From: DASVWZ01 sp963715675
GTDB taxonomy: Bacteria; Acidobacteriota; Terriglobia; Terriglobales; Acidobacteriaceae
Assembly: GCA_963715675.1 (NCBI GenBank)
Contig: OY970265.1
Coordinates: 3,844,001-3,908,000, forward strand
DNA length: 64,000 nucleotides
Direction of reading: 5' to 3'
Part shown: one piece after another, positions 38,839 through 47,874 of the stretch
Layout: each line of letters begins with the position of its first letter
How positions within the stretch are numbered: position 1 is the stretch's first letter
The notes under the pieces: model-generated
The model's database searches: none
Seen by the model: the letters and a program-made list of their open reading frames with translations, nothing else
What the model was told of the DNA's origin: nothing
Translations under genes and position numbers: made by a program

Positions 38839-39050
38839 TGCACAAATCGCGTGTGCCTGAGTTAGGGACCTGTTTTCGGATGGCTTCCACAGAAAATCCG
38901 TAGCTTGTCCACAAATTATCTGTAATTGATCTTGCCTGTTCGCCTTACATTCCCCCACTCTCGCGCTATTGTTCCCTTGCCTATGTAATTTCTAGTTGTT
39001 CCTGCGGCGCAGGGACGCTGCGGAACAACCCATTGCATCGCATCATCCGC

Positions 39051-39079
39051 TTCACATTTCAGGAGCTTCGTTTTATATT
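39051..39079 (+). promoter_or_regulatory. Sigma-70-type promoter of dnaB
   Basis: TTCACA (39051-39056), a 17-base spacer and TATATT (39074-39079) lie 40 bases before the dnaB start. The region just before it (38900-38930) holds a TTGTCCACA, one mismatch from a DnaA box. Confidence 0.5.
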
Positions 39080-39117
39080 CGCCTGTAGGCGATTGGTTTA
39101 ACTGGGCTGGCTCGGCG

Positions 39118-40488
39118 ATGGCAACCACTGACTACACTCTCGCGCACACTTTACCGGCCAACGTCGAGGCGGAACGCTCGATCCTGGGCGCGATCCTTCT
39201 CGACAACTTGGCCTATAACCAGGCCGCCGAGCATCTCCGGGCGGAAGACTTCTCCCTCGACTCGCACCGCCGCATCTACGCGCGCATGGCCGACTTGGCC
39301 GAGTCCTCGCGGCCCATCGACATGATCACGCTGATCGAGGAACTCGACCGTCGCAAGGAACTGCAAGCCATCGGCGACGTTGCCTACGTCTCCAGCCTGC
39401 TCGACGGCGTTCCCGACCGTCCCAGCATTGAGCACTACATCAGGATTGTCCGCGACAAGGCCCTCCTGCGTGGATTGATTCACGCTGCCAACGCCGCCAT
39501 CGGGCGCGCCGCCGATCAAGCGGATCCAGCCGAGGATATCCTCAACGACACGGAAGCCGAGATCTTCCAGCTTTCCGAAAAGCGCATCGGGCGCGGTTTT
39601 GTCGGCGTGCAGGAAATCATCAAGGAATCGTTCGGGTCAGTCGACGCGTTCCTGCAACGCGGCCAGCGGATCACCGGCCTGGAAACCCATTACGAGAAAC
39701 TGGATGAGATGACCAGCGGCTTGCAGCGCGCCGACCTCATCATCATTGCCGCCCGGCCCTCCATGGGCAAGACTGCCCTTGCCCTCAATATCGCCGAGAA
39801 TGCCGCGATCAAGGACAAAAAGGTGGTCGCGGTGTTTTCCCTGGAAATGTCGAAGGAGGCGCTCCTTCAGCGTCTGCTCTGCTCCACTGCGGTCGTGGAT
39901 TCCCACAAATTCCGTACTGGCTCCCTCTGGAAAGACGATATTGCCAAGGTTCGGCGCGCCATGGAACAACTGGCGGATGCGCCGATTTTTATCGACGACG
40001 CGGCGGGCATTTCCATTAGTGAAATGCGCGCCAAGGCCCGCCGCCTCTTGCAGGCACGAGGCCAACTCGATCTGATCATCGTGGATTACTTGCAGCTCAT
40101 GTCCGGCGGGGGCAAGCGTTATGAGAACCGCACCCAGGAGGTTTCGGCAATCTCCCGCGGCCTGAAAGCGCTGGCCAAGGAAATGAACGTTCCCGTCATG
40201 GCGCTTTCGCAGCTCAGCCGCGCGCCCGAAAGTCGAGGTTCCGGAGACCACCGTCCGCAGCTCGCCGACTTGCGCGAATCCGGTTCGATTGAACAGGACG
40301 CCGACGTGGTTGCATTCATCTTCCGCGAGGAAATCTACAAGCCTGATGACCCGGAGCTGGAAGGAATCGCCGAGATCCTCCTGCGCAAGCAGCGCAACGG
40401 GCCCACCGGAAAAATCAAGCTGGCTTTTCTCAAGAACTCCACTCGGTTTGAGAACCTGGCGGACCCAGGACCTAGCGAGTCCGAGTAG
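39118..40488 (+). CDS. dnaB: Replicative DNA helicase DnaB
   Basis: 456 residues. The N-terminal collar domain starts ANVEAERSILGAILLDN; the RecA-type motor has Walker A ARPSMGKTALALNIAEN (about residue 215), VFSLEMSKEALLQRLLC, Walker B LIIVDYLQLMSGG and LSQLSRAPESR. The C-terminus has RKQRNGPTGKIKLAFLKNSTRFENL. It is the hexameric fork helicase that recruits DnaG, which lies 5 kb upstream. No intein is present. Confidence 0.97.
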   Translation: MATTDYTLAHTLPANVEAERSILGAILLDNLAYNQAAEHLRAEDFSLDSHRRIYARMADLAESSRPIDMITLIEELDRRKELQAIGDVAYVSSLLDGVPDRPSIEHYIRIVRDKALLRGLIHAANAAIGRAADQADPAEDILNDTEAEIFQLSEKRIGRGFVGVQEIIKESFGSVDAFLQRGQRITGLETHYEKLDEMTSGLQRADLIIIAARPSMGKTALALNIAENAAIKDKKVVAVFSLEMSKEALLQRLLCSTAVVDSHKFRTGSLWKDDIAKVRRAMEQLADAPIFIDDAAGISISEMRAKARRLLQARGQLDLIIVDYLQLMSGGGKRYENRTQEVSAISRGLKALAKEMNVPVMALSQLSRAPESRGSGDHRPQLADLRESGSIEQDADVVAFIFREEIYKPDDPELEGIAEILLRKQRNGPTGKIKLAFLKNSTRFENLADPGPSESE

Positions 40489-40768
40489 GTCAAGATAGTA
40501 TGCATTTCCTAAGCCTTACGGCTGTGGAAAATGTTGTGGAACCGTAGCAATTGCATCTACCATCACCCATAGTAATCGCCGTCGATGCGCCTGCCGAGTG
40601 AAGGGTGATCCATGTAACTCATAGCAGCGAATAGTTTTACGGTGATTTTTGGAGGCCGAGAGCGCCCAACTGCCCCAGTCCAAAATTTCAGGCAACCCGG
40701 GAGATTTGCACACCCACGAGGACATCTCCTACCGCGCGGGGCACTTCACCAGTCCAGTTTTCATACTC

Positions 40769-42577
40769 TTAGCTGTTGTCTTCTCCCACTTTCAGTACCG
40801 CCAGAAACGCCTCTTGCGGGATGTCCACCCGCCCAATCCGCTTCATTCGCTTCTTGCCTTCTTTCTGCTTTTCCAGCAACTTCCGTTTGCGCGTGATGTC
40901 GCCGCCGTAACACTTCGCCAGGACGTTCTTGCGGATGGCGTGCACGGTTTCGCGGGCAATGATCTTCGCTCCAATCGATGCCTGGATCGCCACCTCGAAC
41001 ATCTGCCGGGGAATCAGTTCCCTCATCTTGGAAACCAGCGCCTTGCCACGTTCATAGGCGAAGTCGCGGTGCACGATGATGGAAAGCGCATCCACCGGCT
41101 CGCCGGCCACCAGGATGTCGAGCTTCACCATGGGCGACTCCCAGTAGTCCGCGAGATGGTAGTCCAGCGAAGCGTAGCCGCGCGAAACAGATTTCAGGCG
41201 GTCATAGAAATCCAGCACGATTTCATTCAGCGGCAGTTCATAGTGCAACATCACGCGCGACGAACTCACATACTCGAACGTTTTCTGGCGGCCGCGCTTC
41301 TCTTCCACCAGCGCCAGAATTCCGCCGACATATTCTTCATTGGTCAGAATCGTCGCCATGATGACCGGCTCTTCGATCTTGGCGATTTCGCTCGGCGGTA
41401 GCCAGCGCGACGGATTATCCACTTCAATCATCTGCCCGTCCGTCTTGTAAATCTTGTAGCGGACCCCCGGCGCCGTGGTGATTAGTTCCAGATTGAACTC
41501 GCGCTCCAGTCGCTCCTGAATAATCTCCATGTGCAGCAGGCCGAGGAAACCACAACGGAAACCGAATCCCAGCGCCACCGAACTTTCCGGCTCGAAGAAG
41601 AAGGACGAGTCATTCAGGCGCAGTTTTTCCAGGGCTTCTCGAAGCTGGGTATGCTCGTGCGCGTCCACCGTGTAGAGGCCGGCAAACACCATCGGCTTGA
41701 TCTCTTCAAAGCCGGGCAGTGGTTCGATGGCGGGATTCGCGTCTTCCGTGATGGTGTCCCCAATCTTCGTGTCGGCCACATTCTTGATGTTGGCAATCAG
41801 GAATCCAACCTCACCCGCTTTCAGTTCGTCGATTTCTACGGGCTTTGGCGTCAGCACGCCCAAAGTTTCCACATCGAGAACACGCCCGTTCCACATGAGG
41901 CGGATTTTCTGTCCTTTGCGAAGTGTCCCCTGAAAAACCCGGGTCAGCACGATCACGCCACGGTAGGGATCGAACCAGGAATCGAAAATCAGCGCCTGCA
42001 GACGTTTCTCGGGATCTCCCTTGGGCGGCGGTATGCGCCGTACGATCTCTTCCAGAACGTCTGGGACGCCCTGCCCGGTCTTGGCGCTGATCAGCACCGC
42101 ATCGGTCGCGTCCAGCCCGACTGCGCCTTCAATCATTTCCTTCGTGCGCGGAATGTCGGCGCTGGGCAAATCGATCTTGTTGATGACGGGAATAATCTCC
42201 AACCCGTGATTGATTGCCAGATAAGAATTCGCCAGCGTCTGAGCCTCGACGCCCTGCGAGGCGTCGACGACCAGCAATGCTCCCTCGCAGGAAGCCAGCG
42301 CGCGCGACACTTCGTAGGAAAAGTCGACGTGGCCGGGAGTGTCGATCAAATTCAGCTGATAGGTCTGCCCGTCTTTCGCGGTGTACATCATGCGCACCGC
42401 GTGCGCCTTGATGGTGATGCCGCGCTCCCGTTCCAAATCCATGGAGTCGAGCACTTGGGCCTGCATTTCGCGCGCGGTCAGTGACCCGGTCAGCTCCAGC
42501 AGGCGGTCGGCCAGCGTGGATTTGCCGTGGTCAATATGGGCAATAATCGCGAAATTGCGGAGAAAAGCTGCGTCCAT
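40769..42577 (-). CDS. lepA: Elongation factor 4 (back-translocase LepA)
   Basis: 602 residues. GTPase motifs are AHIDHGKST (13-21), DTPGH (79-83) and NKID (133-136). EF-G-like domains II and III follow, then the LepA-specific C-terminal domain (QASIGAKIIARETVHAIRKNVLAKCYGGDITRKRKLLEKQKEGKKRMK). It acts on stalled ribosomes. It stands alone on the minus strand, with 280 non-coding bases between it and the convergent dnaB. Confidence 0.97.
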   Translation of the reverse strand: MDAAFLRNFAIIAHIDHGKSTLADRLLELTGSLTAREMQAQVLDSMDLERERGITIKAHAVRMMYTAKDGQTYQLNLIDTPGHVDFSYEVSRALASCEGALLVVDASQGVEAQTLANSYLAINHGLEIIPVINKIDLPSADIPRTKEMIEGAVGLDATDAVLISAKTGQGVPDVLEEIVRRIPPPKGDPEKRLQALIFDSWFDPYRGVIVLTRVFQGTLRKGQKIRLMWNGRVLDVETLGVLTPKPVEIDELKAGEVGFLIANIKNVADTKIGDTITEDANPAIEPLPGFEEIKPMVFAGLYTVDAHEHTQLREALEKLRLNDSSFFFEPESSVALGFGFRCGFLGLLHMEIIQERLEREFNLELITTAPGVRYKIYKTDGQMIEVDNPSRWLPPSEIAKIEEPVIMATILTNEEYVGGILALVEEKRGRQKTFEYVSSSRVMLHYELPLNEIVLDFYDRLKSVSRGYASLDYHLADYWESPMVKLDILVAGEPVDALSIIVHRDFAYERGKALVSKMRELIPRQMFEVAIQASIGAKIIARETVHAIRKNVLAKCYGGDITRKRKLLEKQKEGKKRMKRIGRVDIPQEAFLAVLKVGEDNS

Positions 42578-43084
42578 GATGAAAGCGTGTGAAGGTTAAT
42601 TCTAACAGGCGGAAAGATGGTCCTCGGCTTCCCGTCCGGATGGCTGCATTCTGTCTTGGCTCTGTTCGCTACCTTCCTGCTTGACCGGGATGGCGGGATG
42701 AAGGTGGTGTTGCAATACACGCTAACCCGACTTTAAGACTGCCGCTTCCTCGGGAATCCGGCTAACCCGCAGTTTATTTTTTCGGTGGTATACCCCATCC
42801 CCCTGCGTCTAGTGGAATCATCAGGTTACGGACATTTTGCCGCTAAAATCTAGAGCCGATTGGGCTTAGAGGTAAAATCTTGATTCCTAAGAAGTTATAC
42901 CGCAATAAATTAGTATTACGTAAAAGTTATACATTGATGATGGCGGTTGGCCGGTCGGGAGTCAAGGGAAAAGTGAAGTGGCAGGGGCAGGGACAGATGA
43001 AAATTGTTTCACACTGTTATTACCCTTGAAGCGGGAGTACAGTTAGGGCTGCTTTGGCTGGCAAGGTTGAGGAGGTCCTGAATT
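42578..43084. other. Gene-free, partly AT-rich stretch holding a dispersed repeat
   Basis: About 500 bases between divergent lepA and the propeller gene. The middle (42788-42880) carries an unoccupied copy of the repeat found at the edges of the IS1595-like element. The part 42890-42940 is notably AT-rich (ATAAATTAGTATTACGTAAAA) and may hold the propeller promoter. Confidence 0.5.
42788..42880 (-). repeat. Dispersed repeat, copy without insertion
   Basis: On the minus strand, 42807-42833 contains 26 bases identical to 55768-55793, followed in both by a G-rich run and GGGGTATA. Its other side (42829-42853) closely matches 52966-52994, left of the IS1595-like element. Two AGATTTT motifs lie exactly 29 bases apart (42845 and 42874), the same period as the tandem repeat at 52921. 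Confidence 0.75.
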
Positions 43085-44272
43085 ATGACGAGCAACGTAC
43101 AATCTCAAATCCGGGCCGGTATGCAGGCCTGTCTGGTGAGTATGGCGATATTTTTGCTGGCGGGATTCTGCTTTGGGCAAGCTGCGGGCTCCACGTCGCC
43201 CTCGGGGTGGTCGGGCCGCGAGCAAGGCCACACCAACTGGAGCCAATTTCACTTCACGGCGGGCGGCACACGCCTAAACCCATATGAGAAGCAACTTAAC
43301 GTCAAGAATGTTGGACACCTCCACCGAAAGTGGCTCCACGTCGACGGCACCGGAGTGTATTCCTCGCCCGCCGTTGTGAACGGGGTGGTGTATGTCGGCG
43401 CGAAGGACGTGTATGCACTTAAAGTCGGTACCGGCTTCAAGCTGTGGACTTACACCGGAGGCGGTGGCGCTACTTCACCTGCGGTGGCGAATGGGGTGGT
43501 TTACGTTGGCGCGGACGACGATAATGTGTACGCGCTGAACGCGAAGACCGGCGCCAAGCTCTGGAGCTACGCAACCGGAAACCGGGTGGCTTCCTCGCCC
43601 GCCGTGGTGAATGGGCTGGTTTATATCGGCTCCTGGGATTCAAACGTGTATGGGCTAAATGCCAACACAGGCGCTTTGGTCTGGACCTTCCCCACCGGTG
43701 CTGAGGTGCTGTCCTCGCCTACGGTCGTGAACGGGGTGGTTTATATCGGCTCTGACGACCGCAATGTATACGCACTGGATGCCAGCACGGGCGCTTTGCT
43801 GTGGAGCTATGCTACTGGAAATGCGGTGGGATCCTCGCCTGCGGTAGCGAACGGAGTGGTCTACGTCGGATCGTACGACTTCAACGTGTACGCGCTGGAC
43901 GCCAGCACAGGAGTCTTGCTATGGAGTTACGCCACTGGCGACGTTGTGCAGTCCTCGCCAGCCGTGGCGAATGGCGTGGTGTACGTCGGGTCGTACGACA
44001 ACAACGTATACGCGCTGGACGCCGTTACCGGCACCCTCATGTGGGCCTACAACGCCGGCGAATCGGTGCGTTCCTCCCCCGCTGTGGCCAATGGAGTGGT
44101 TTTTGTCGGCGGGGAGAACAGCCACATGTACGCGCTGAGCGCTCGCACCGGCGCCAAGCTGGGGGCGTACCCGGCCCATGGCTCGGTGGATTCTTCACCC
44201 GCAGTAGTGAATGGGGCAGTTTACTTCGGCTGCTCAGGGCAGTGTGGAGTTTACGCTTACGGGTTGAAGTGA
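43085..44272 (+). CDS. Secreted PQQ-like eight-bladed beta-propeller protein
   Basis: 395 residues. A signal peptide (CLVSMAIFLLAGFCFGQ) is followed by a linker HTNWSQF and eight repeats of about 40 residues with the core SSPAVxNGVVYVGSxDxNVYALDAxTGALLWSYATG. The last closes with YFGCSGQCGVYAYGLK. Such WD/PQQ-like propellers (BamB-like fold) mostly bind proteins; there is no sign of a dehydrogenase active site. A GAGGAGG site precedes the ATG. It is a paralogue of the broken gene at 13288-14793, sharing leader, linker and repeats, but lacking that gene's IPT-like domain. Confidence 0.85.
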   Translation: MTSNVQSQIRAGMQACLVSMAIFLLAGFCFGQAAGSTSPSGWSGREQGHTNWSQFHFTAGGTRLNPYEKQLNVKNVGHLHRKWLHVDGTGVYSSPAVVNGVVYVGAKDVYALKVGTGFKLWTYTGGGGATSPAVANGVVYVGADDDNVYALNAKTGAKLWSYATGNRVASSPAVVNGLVYIGSWDSNVYGLNANTGALVWTFPTGAEVLSSPTVVNGVVYIGSDDRNVYALDASTGALLWSYATGNAVGSSPAVANGVVYVGSYDFNVYALDASTGVLLWSYATGDVVQSSPAVANGVVYVGSYDNNVYALDAVTGTLMWAYNAGESVRSSPAVANGVVFVGGENSHMYALSARTGAKLGAYPAHGSVDSSPAVVNGAVYFGCSGQCGVYAYGLK

Positions 44273-44383
44273 GGCATGGGCCGGTTTTTGGGGCTGGGTC
44301 GGTGAACTGGCCTCGGATATCCTTTTCGTCGGTCCGGACTCGCGTCCGTTTTTTGGGGTGCTGACCTGGGTTGGGAGACTTCC

Positions 44384-44974
44384 ATGCTCGTACTCGCCTC
44401 GGCTTCGCCGCGCCGCCAGGAACTTCTGCGCAGTGCAGGTATTTCTTTTGTGGTGCAGCCGACCGAAATCCCCGAAGTGCCCAACGACGGCGAGGCTCCA
44501 CGCATCTTCGCCGAACGGATGGCGCGAGAGAAAGCCCTGGCCGTGTCGCATCAAAGGCCGGAGGACTTTGTCCTGGGAGCCGACACGATCGTGGTTGTTG
44601 AGGGAAAGATTCTGGGCAAACCCCGCGATGACTCTGACGCCGCCCGTATGCTGCGCCTGCTCTCCGGTCGCAAACATGAAGTCATCACTGGAGTTTGCCT
44701 GGTCGCTCCGCAACTGAGAACTGAGAACCGGAAACTGAAAACTGTATTTGAAGATCTTCGCTCCGAAACGACGGAAGTCACCATGTGCCCGCTGACCGAG
44801 GAAGACATCCGCTTCTACATCTCCACCGGTGAACCGATGGACAAGGCCGGCGCTTACGCGATTCAAGGTATCGCTTCGCGCTGGATTCCTCGGATCGAAG
44901 GGGATTACTCGAATGTGGTGGGATTGCCGTTAGCGCTGGTATGGAGGATGCTGCAAGAGCACGGCTGCGCTTGA
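44384..44974 (+). CDS. maf: Maf-like nucleotide pyrophosphatase
   Basis: 196 residues. Motifs are LVLASASPRRQELLRSAG at the N-terminus, FVLGADTIVVVEGKILGKP, HEVITGVCLV, YAIQGIASRWIPRIEGDYSNVVGLPL. The family hydrolyses dTTP/UTP or m7GTP and related nucleotides. Between residues about 109 and 121 there is an extra stretch (QLRTENRKLKTVF) encoded by GAACTGAGAACC-type simple repeats at 44711-44744, in the loop after HEVITG where relatives are shorter. The start has GGGAGA upstream. Confidence 0.92.
   Translation: MLVLASASPRRQELLRSAGISFVVQPTEIPEVPNDGEAPRIFAERMAREKALAVSHQRPEDFVLGADTIVVVEGKILGKPRDDSDAARMLRLLSGRKHEVITGVCLVAPQLRTENRKLKTVFEDLRSETTEVTMCPLTEEDIRFYISTGEPMDKAGAYAIQGIASRWIPRIEGDYSNVVGLPLALVWRMLQEHGCA
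44711..44744 (+). repeat. Simple repeat inside maf
   Basis: Imperfect units CAACTGAGAA, CTGAGAACCG, GAAACTGAAAACTG lie in frame within maf. They match in style the non-coding repeat at 21280-21353. Confidence 0.5.
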
Positions 44975-44986
44975 ACCAGAGACGTT

Positions 44987-45154
44987 CTACGACTTCTTCT
45001 GCTGGTCGTCCTGGCCATCTTTCATGGCTTCTTTGAAATTCTTGATGCCTTCTCCCAGGCCTTTTCCCAAATCCGCCAGTTTGCTGGGACCAAACAGGAG
45101 AAGGGCAATGGCCAGAATCAGCAGGATCTCAGGCAAACCCAATTTGCCGGGCAT
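44987..45154 (-). CDS. tatA: Sec-independent translocase protein TatA
   Basis: 55 residues. It has the TatA layout: a short N-terminal membrane helix (LPEILLILAIALLLFGPSKL, with the conserved FGP hinge), then an amphipathic helix (DLGKGLGEGIKNFKEAM) and a charged tail ending QQKKS. A GGAG site lies 7 bases before the ATG. It forms the pore of the Tat pathway, which the window needs for ActB and the formate dehydrogenase. It converges on maf. Confidence 0.92.
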   Translation of the reverse strand: MPGKLGLPEILLILAIALLLFGPSKLADLGKGLGEGIKNFKEAMKDGQDDQQKKS

Positions 45155-45348
45155 AACAGCTCCTTCGGGGTTCCCATGGACACTATGGCATGCGCGCCAA
45201 GTCTTGTGCAGCTTCCCCTGTGAGGATTCTAGGCCTCCCCATTCGCGGAGTCAAAGAACCTGCCGATTGGTAGTGATGCGGTTTGATTCGCCTTTTTCGC
45301 CAAACCGCACCATTGCCGACGATTCGCCCACTTCGCCCTACCCCCGCT

Positions 45349-46518
45349 CTACTTGGCGCTGACCCGCACCGTGTAGATCTTGCCACTGAAGGAGCCGTTG
45401 TATCCCGCGCACCAGACCTGGAACTTGGTTCCCACGCGCTTACTGTCACAGGCATCCATTTCGGCGCCGGTGTTCGCATCGACCGACCAGGTCTTGCCGC
45501 CGTCATGGCTGAAATACATGCCGCCCACGTTCGTATAGAGGTTTCCTCCCGCAGCCCAGCCGGTCTTCGGCGTCAGAAACAGAAGTTCACGAATCGGCCA
45601 GGGATCGTCCAGAACGCGGCCGCTCCAGGTTTTTCCTCCATTCGTGGTCCGGTGCACCCAGCCTTCCACATTGGGAGAAATCTCGCCTCCCCCCACCCAT
45701 CCGGCTTTGTCGTTGGCGAAGAACACCGGCCCGTCAAATACCGAATCCACCGGTGAGCCACAACTCCACGAGGCTCCGCCATTCGAACTGGTGCAGTAAT
45801 TGACTCCCGAAGCCCGTGCGTGCAAGTCGGAGAGAAGGCTGAACTGAAGCCCAAACCAGCCTCCATCCGGGTTGGAAACGGTGCTGGTCCAATCGGTCGC
45901 TGCGGCCCCGCCGTCGGTGGTGTAATAGGCAGAATTCGAAGACCCGTCGATCAGGTCCATTACCAGGCCGTCATTATGATTCGCGAAACGGACGCGCTGT
46001 ACCCATCCGGTGTTGCTCAGAACGATGTCATTGCTCCAGGTCTTGCCGCCGTCGTGGCTCCAGCGAAGCAGGCCGTAAAACGTCGAACTGTCATAGAAGC
46101 CGGAGATAACCACATCTTTAGCGTTGAATGCATGCACGCCATAGAAGTAGTAGGGATAGCTCAGATTCAATGCCAGCGCCCAGTGGGCTCCGCCGTCGGT
46201 AGTTTTCCAAACCTGGCCGGCTTCAGCCGCGGCAAAGCCGATCTTGGCCGTGGCAAATGAAATGTCGTGAATCACCGCTCCAGACAGGGTCGCCTGCAGT
46301 TTCCAGGGATTGGCCTTCTGGCTGACAGCGTCGATGGCATGCGAACCGGTGGTTTGCGAAGCCGGTCGGTTCGCCGACATCACCCGGCCGTACCCCTGTA
46401 CCGGGCTAACGCCGTACACCTGGGGCACCGTGTTTTCGCTTTGGGCAAGTAAGTTACCGAGGAAAGCCAGAATTGCGACCGACAAAACGAGAGGAAGAGG
46501 AACCGAGTGGATTTTCAT
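45349..46518 (-). CDS. Secreted Ycf48/BNR-repeat beta-propeller protein
   Basis: 389 residues from ATG 46518, chosen because a signal peptide follows (PLVLSVAILAFLGNLLAQ). It holds at least five Asp-box type repeats (TTDGGAHWA, SHDGGKTWS, SSNGGASWS, TTNGGKTWS, SHDGGKTWS), the mark of sialidase- or Ycf48-like propellers. No sialidase catalytic residues are evident. Function is unknown; many Acidobacteriota carry large families of these exported propellers. A 9-bp hairpin at 45277-45309 lies downstream but has no T-tract. Confidence 0.8.
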   Translation of the reverse strand: MKIHSVPLPLVLSVAILAFLGNLLAQSENTVPQVYGVSPVQGYGRVMSANRPASQTTGSHAIDAVSQKANPWKLQATLSGAVIHDISFATAKIGFAAAEAGQVWKTTDGGAHWALALNLSYPYYFYGVHAFNAKDVVISGFYDSSTFYGLLRWSHDGGKTWSNDIVLSNTGWVQRVRFANHNDGLVMDLIDGSSNSAYYTTDGGAAATDWTSTVSNPDGGWFGLQFSLLSDLHARASGVNYCTSSNGGASWSCGSPVDSVFDGPVFFANDKAGWVGGGEISPNVEGWVHRTTNGGKTWSGRVLDDPWPIRELLFLTPKTGWAAGGNLYTNVGGMYFSHDGGKTWSVDANTGAEMDACDSKRVGTKFQVWCAGYNGSFSGKIYTVRVSAK

Positions 46519-46587
46519 GAGGAACAGCCTTTCAGGCACCGGCAAAGCCGCCCGCCAGTACAGGAGAATTCTACCACCACTGCGCCT

Positions 46588-47805
46588 CTATAAAACCTCG
46601 ATTAGGGCCGCCAGTAGCGCCGTTCGGCGGGGCAGCTCGGAAATGACAACCGACTCGTTCGGCGCGTGCGCACCCTCGCCCACGCCACCCAGACCATCCA
46701 GCGTGGGAATCCCAAGGCCCGCCGTGAAGTTGCCGTCCGACCCGCCACCCACCGCTGCTTCTTCCAGCTTCCACCCCAACCCTTTCGCGATCTCCGAAGC
46801 CTGCTTGTAGAGCACTGCCGTCGCACTGCGCTCCATTGGCGGACGATTGATTCCGCCCGTAATCTTGATCTTGCACTTACGGTTGATTGGCTTCAGCCGC
46901 CGCAGCTTGCGGTCGATCTCCGCCCCGTCTTTCATGCGCGCAATCCGGACATCCAGCACGGCGGAAGCCTGGGCAGGAATCACGTTGGTGCGCGTTCCGC
47001 CCTGCACCGTTCCCACATTCAATGTCAGCCCACGCTTCAGGTCGGTCAGCTTTGAGATCTCTATGACCTGCCGCGCCAGTTCCACGATGGCACTTTCGCC
47101 TTTTTCAAAGTCGAGCCCCGAGTGCGCCGCCTTCCCGGTCACCTCCAGCGTGTATTCTCCCACCCCCTTGCGCCCCGTCTTCACCGCTCCCTTCGGCCCA
47201 TAAGCCGGTTCCACCACCAGCACCGCCTGGCAGCGTTTGGCAACACTTTCCGTGATGTGCCGCGAGGTATCACTGCCCACCTCTTCATCCGATACCAGCA
47301 GCACCGTCACCGGACGGGGCAGCGTGTCTTCGTACCAGCCGCGCAGCTCTTCAATCGCGTGCAGCATCATTGCGATCCCGGACTTCATGTCGAACGCGCC
47401 CGGCCCCGCCAGCCTGCCACCAGCCACCTTGCAGGGCATGCTGCTTAAGGTGCCGATGGGGTAAACCGTGTCCAGATGGCCCAGCAGCAGAACCGGTTTG
47501 CCACTGCGTTTGCCGGCAAAATCCACTTGCAGGTGATCGCCAACATTGGGCGCGTGGTGGAACATGGAGTGCCCGCCCAGCTTCTCGAATCGCCCGGCCA
47601 GCATGGCTCCCAGGCGATCGACCCCCGCTTTATTGTCGCTTGGCGATTCGATCTCCACTAGTTGCCGCACCGTTTGCACAAGCTCGTCCTTCTGGCTTTC
47701 GAAATGAGTCAGCCAGTGGGAGAGAGCTGCGGTTGCAACCGCGGGGCTGGATGTTTTCTTTGCGGCCTTCTTTACCGCCTTCTTCTTCGGGGCTTGCTTA
47801 GCCAT
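46588..47805 (-). CDS. M20 family metallopeptidase (glutamate carboxypeptidase-like)
   Basis: 405 residues from ATG 47805, with AAGGA upstream. A Lys/Ala-rich head (PKKKAVKKAAKK) precedes the peptidase. Metal and catalytic motifs are LLLGHLDTVYPIG (His and Asp), GAFDMKSGIAMML (bridging Asp), VSDEEVGSDTS (general base Glu-Glu) and the dimerisation insert GKAAHSGLDFEKGESAI. Closest in layout to carboxypeptidase G2. There is no signal peptide, so it is probably cytoplasmic. An open frame continues upstream, but it is antisense to fabZ. Confidence 0.88.
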   Translation of the reverse strand: MAKQAPKKKAVKKAAKKTSSPAVATAALSHWLTHFESQKDELVQTVRQLVEIESPSDNKAGVDRLGAMLAGRFEKLGGHSMFHHAPNVGDHLQVDFAGKRSGKPVLLLGHLDTVYPIGTLSSMPCKVAGGRLAGPGAFDMKSGIAMMLHAIEELRGWYEDTLPRPVTVLLVSDEEVGSDTSRHITESVAKRCQAVLVVEPAYGPKGAVKTGRKGVGEYTLEVTGKAAHSGLDFEKGESAIVELARQVIEISKLTDLKRGLTLNVGTVQGGTRTNVIPAQASAVLDVRIARMKDGAEIDRKLRRLKPINRKCKIKITGGINRPPMERSATAVLYKQASEIAKGLGWKLEEAAVGGGSDGNFTAGLGIPTLDGLGGVGEGAHAPNESVVISELPRRTALLAALIEVL

Positions 47806-47846
47806 GAGATCCTTATGATGGAAGCATTTTTCGGTGCGGGTTACAG

Positions 47847-47852
47847 TATAAT
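47847..47852 (+). promoter_or_regulatory. TATAAT -10 box for fabZ-lpxA
   Basis: A perfect TATAAT in the 69-base divergent spacer between the M20 gene and fabZ, 23 bases before the fabZ ATG. The -35 is weak. Confidence 0.55.
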
Positions 47853-47874
47853 CGTCCCTCCGGATGAGAAACGA

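Noticed and set aside
38900..40545. Replication origin near dnaB because of TTGTCCACA and TGTGGAAAA motifs
   Set aside because: Only two or three weak DnaA-box-like sites, no cluster, no dnaA or dnaN, and no AT-rich unwinding region beside them.
41531..42484. Open frame of 317 codons antisense to lepA
   Set aside because: Composition typical of a shadow frame, and it lies wholly within the conserved LepA gene.
45277..45309. Terminator after the Ycf48-like gene
   Set aside because: A 9-bp stem is present, but the loop is 15 bases and no T-tract follows on either strand, so function as an intrinsic terminator is doubtful.
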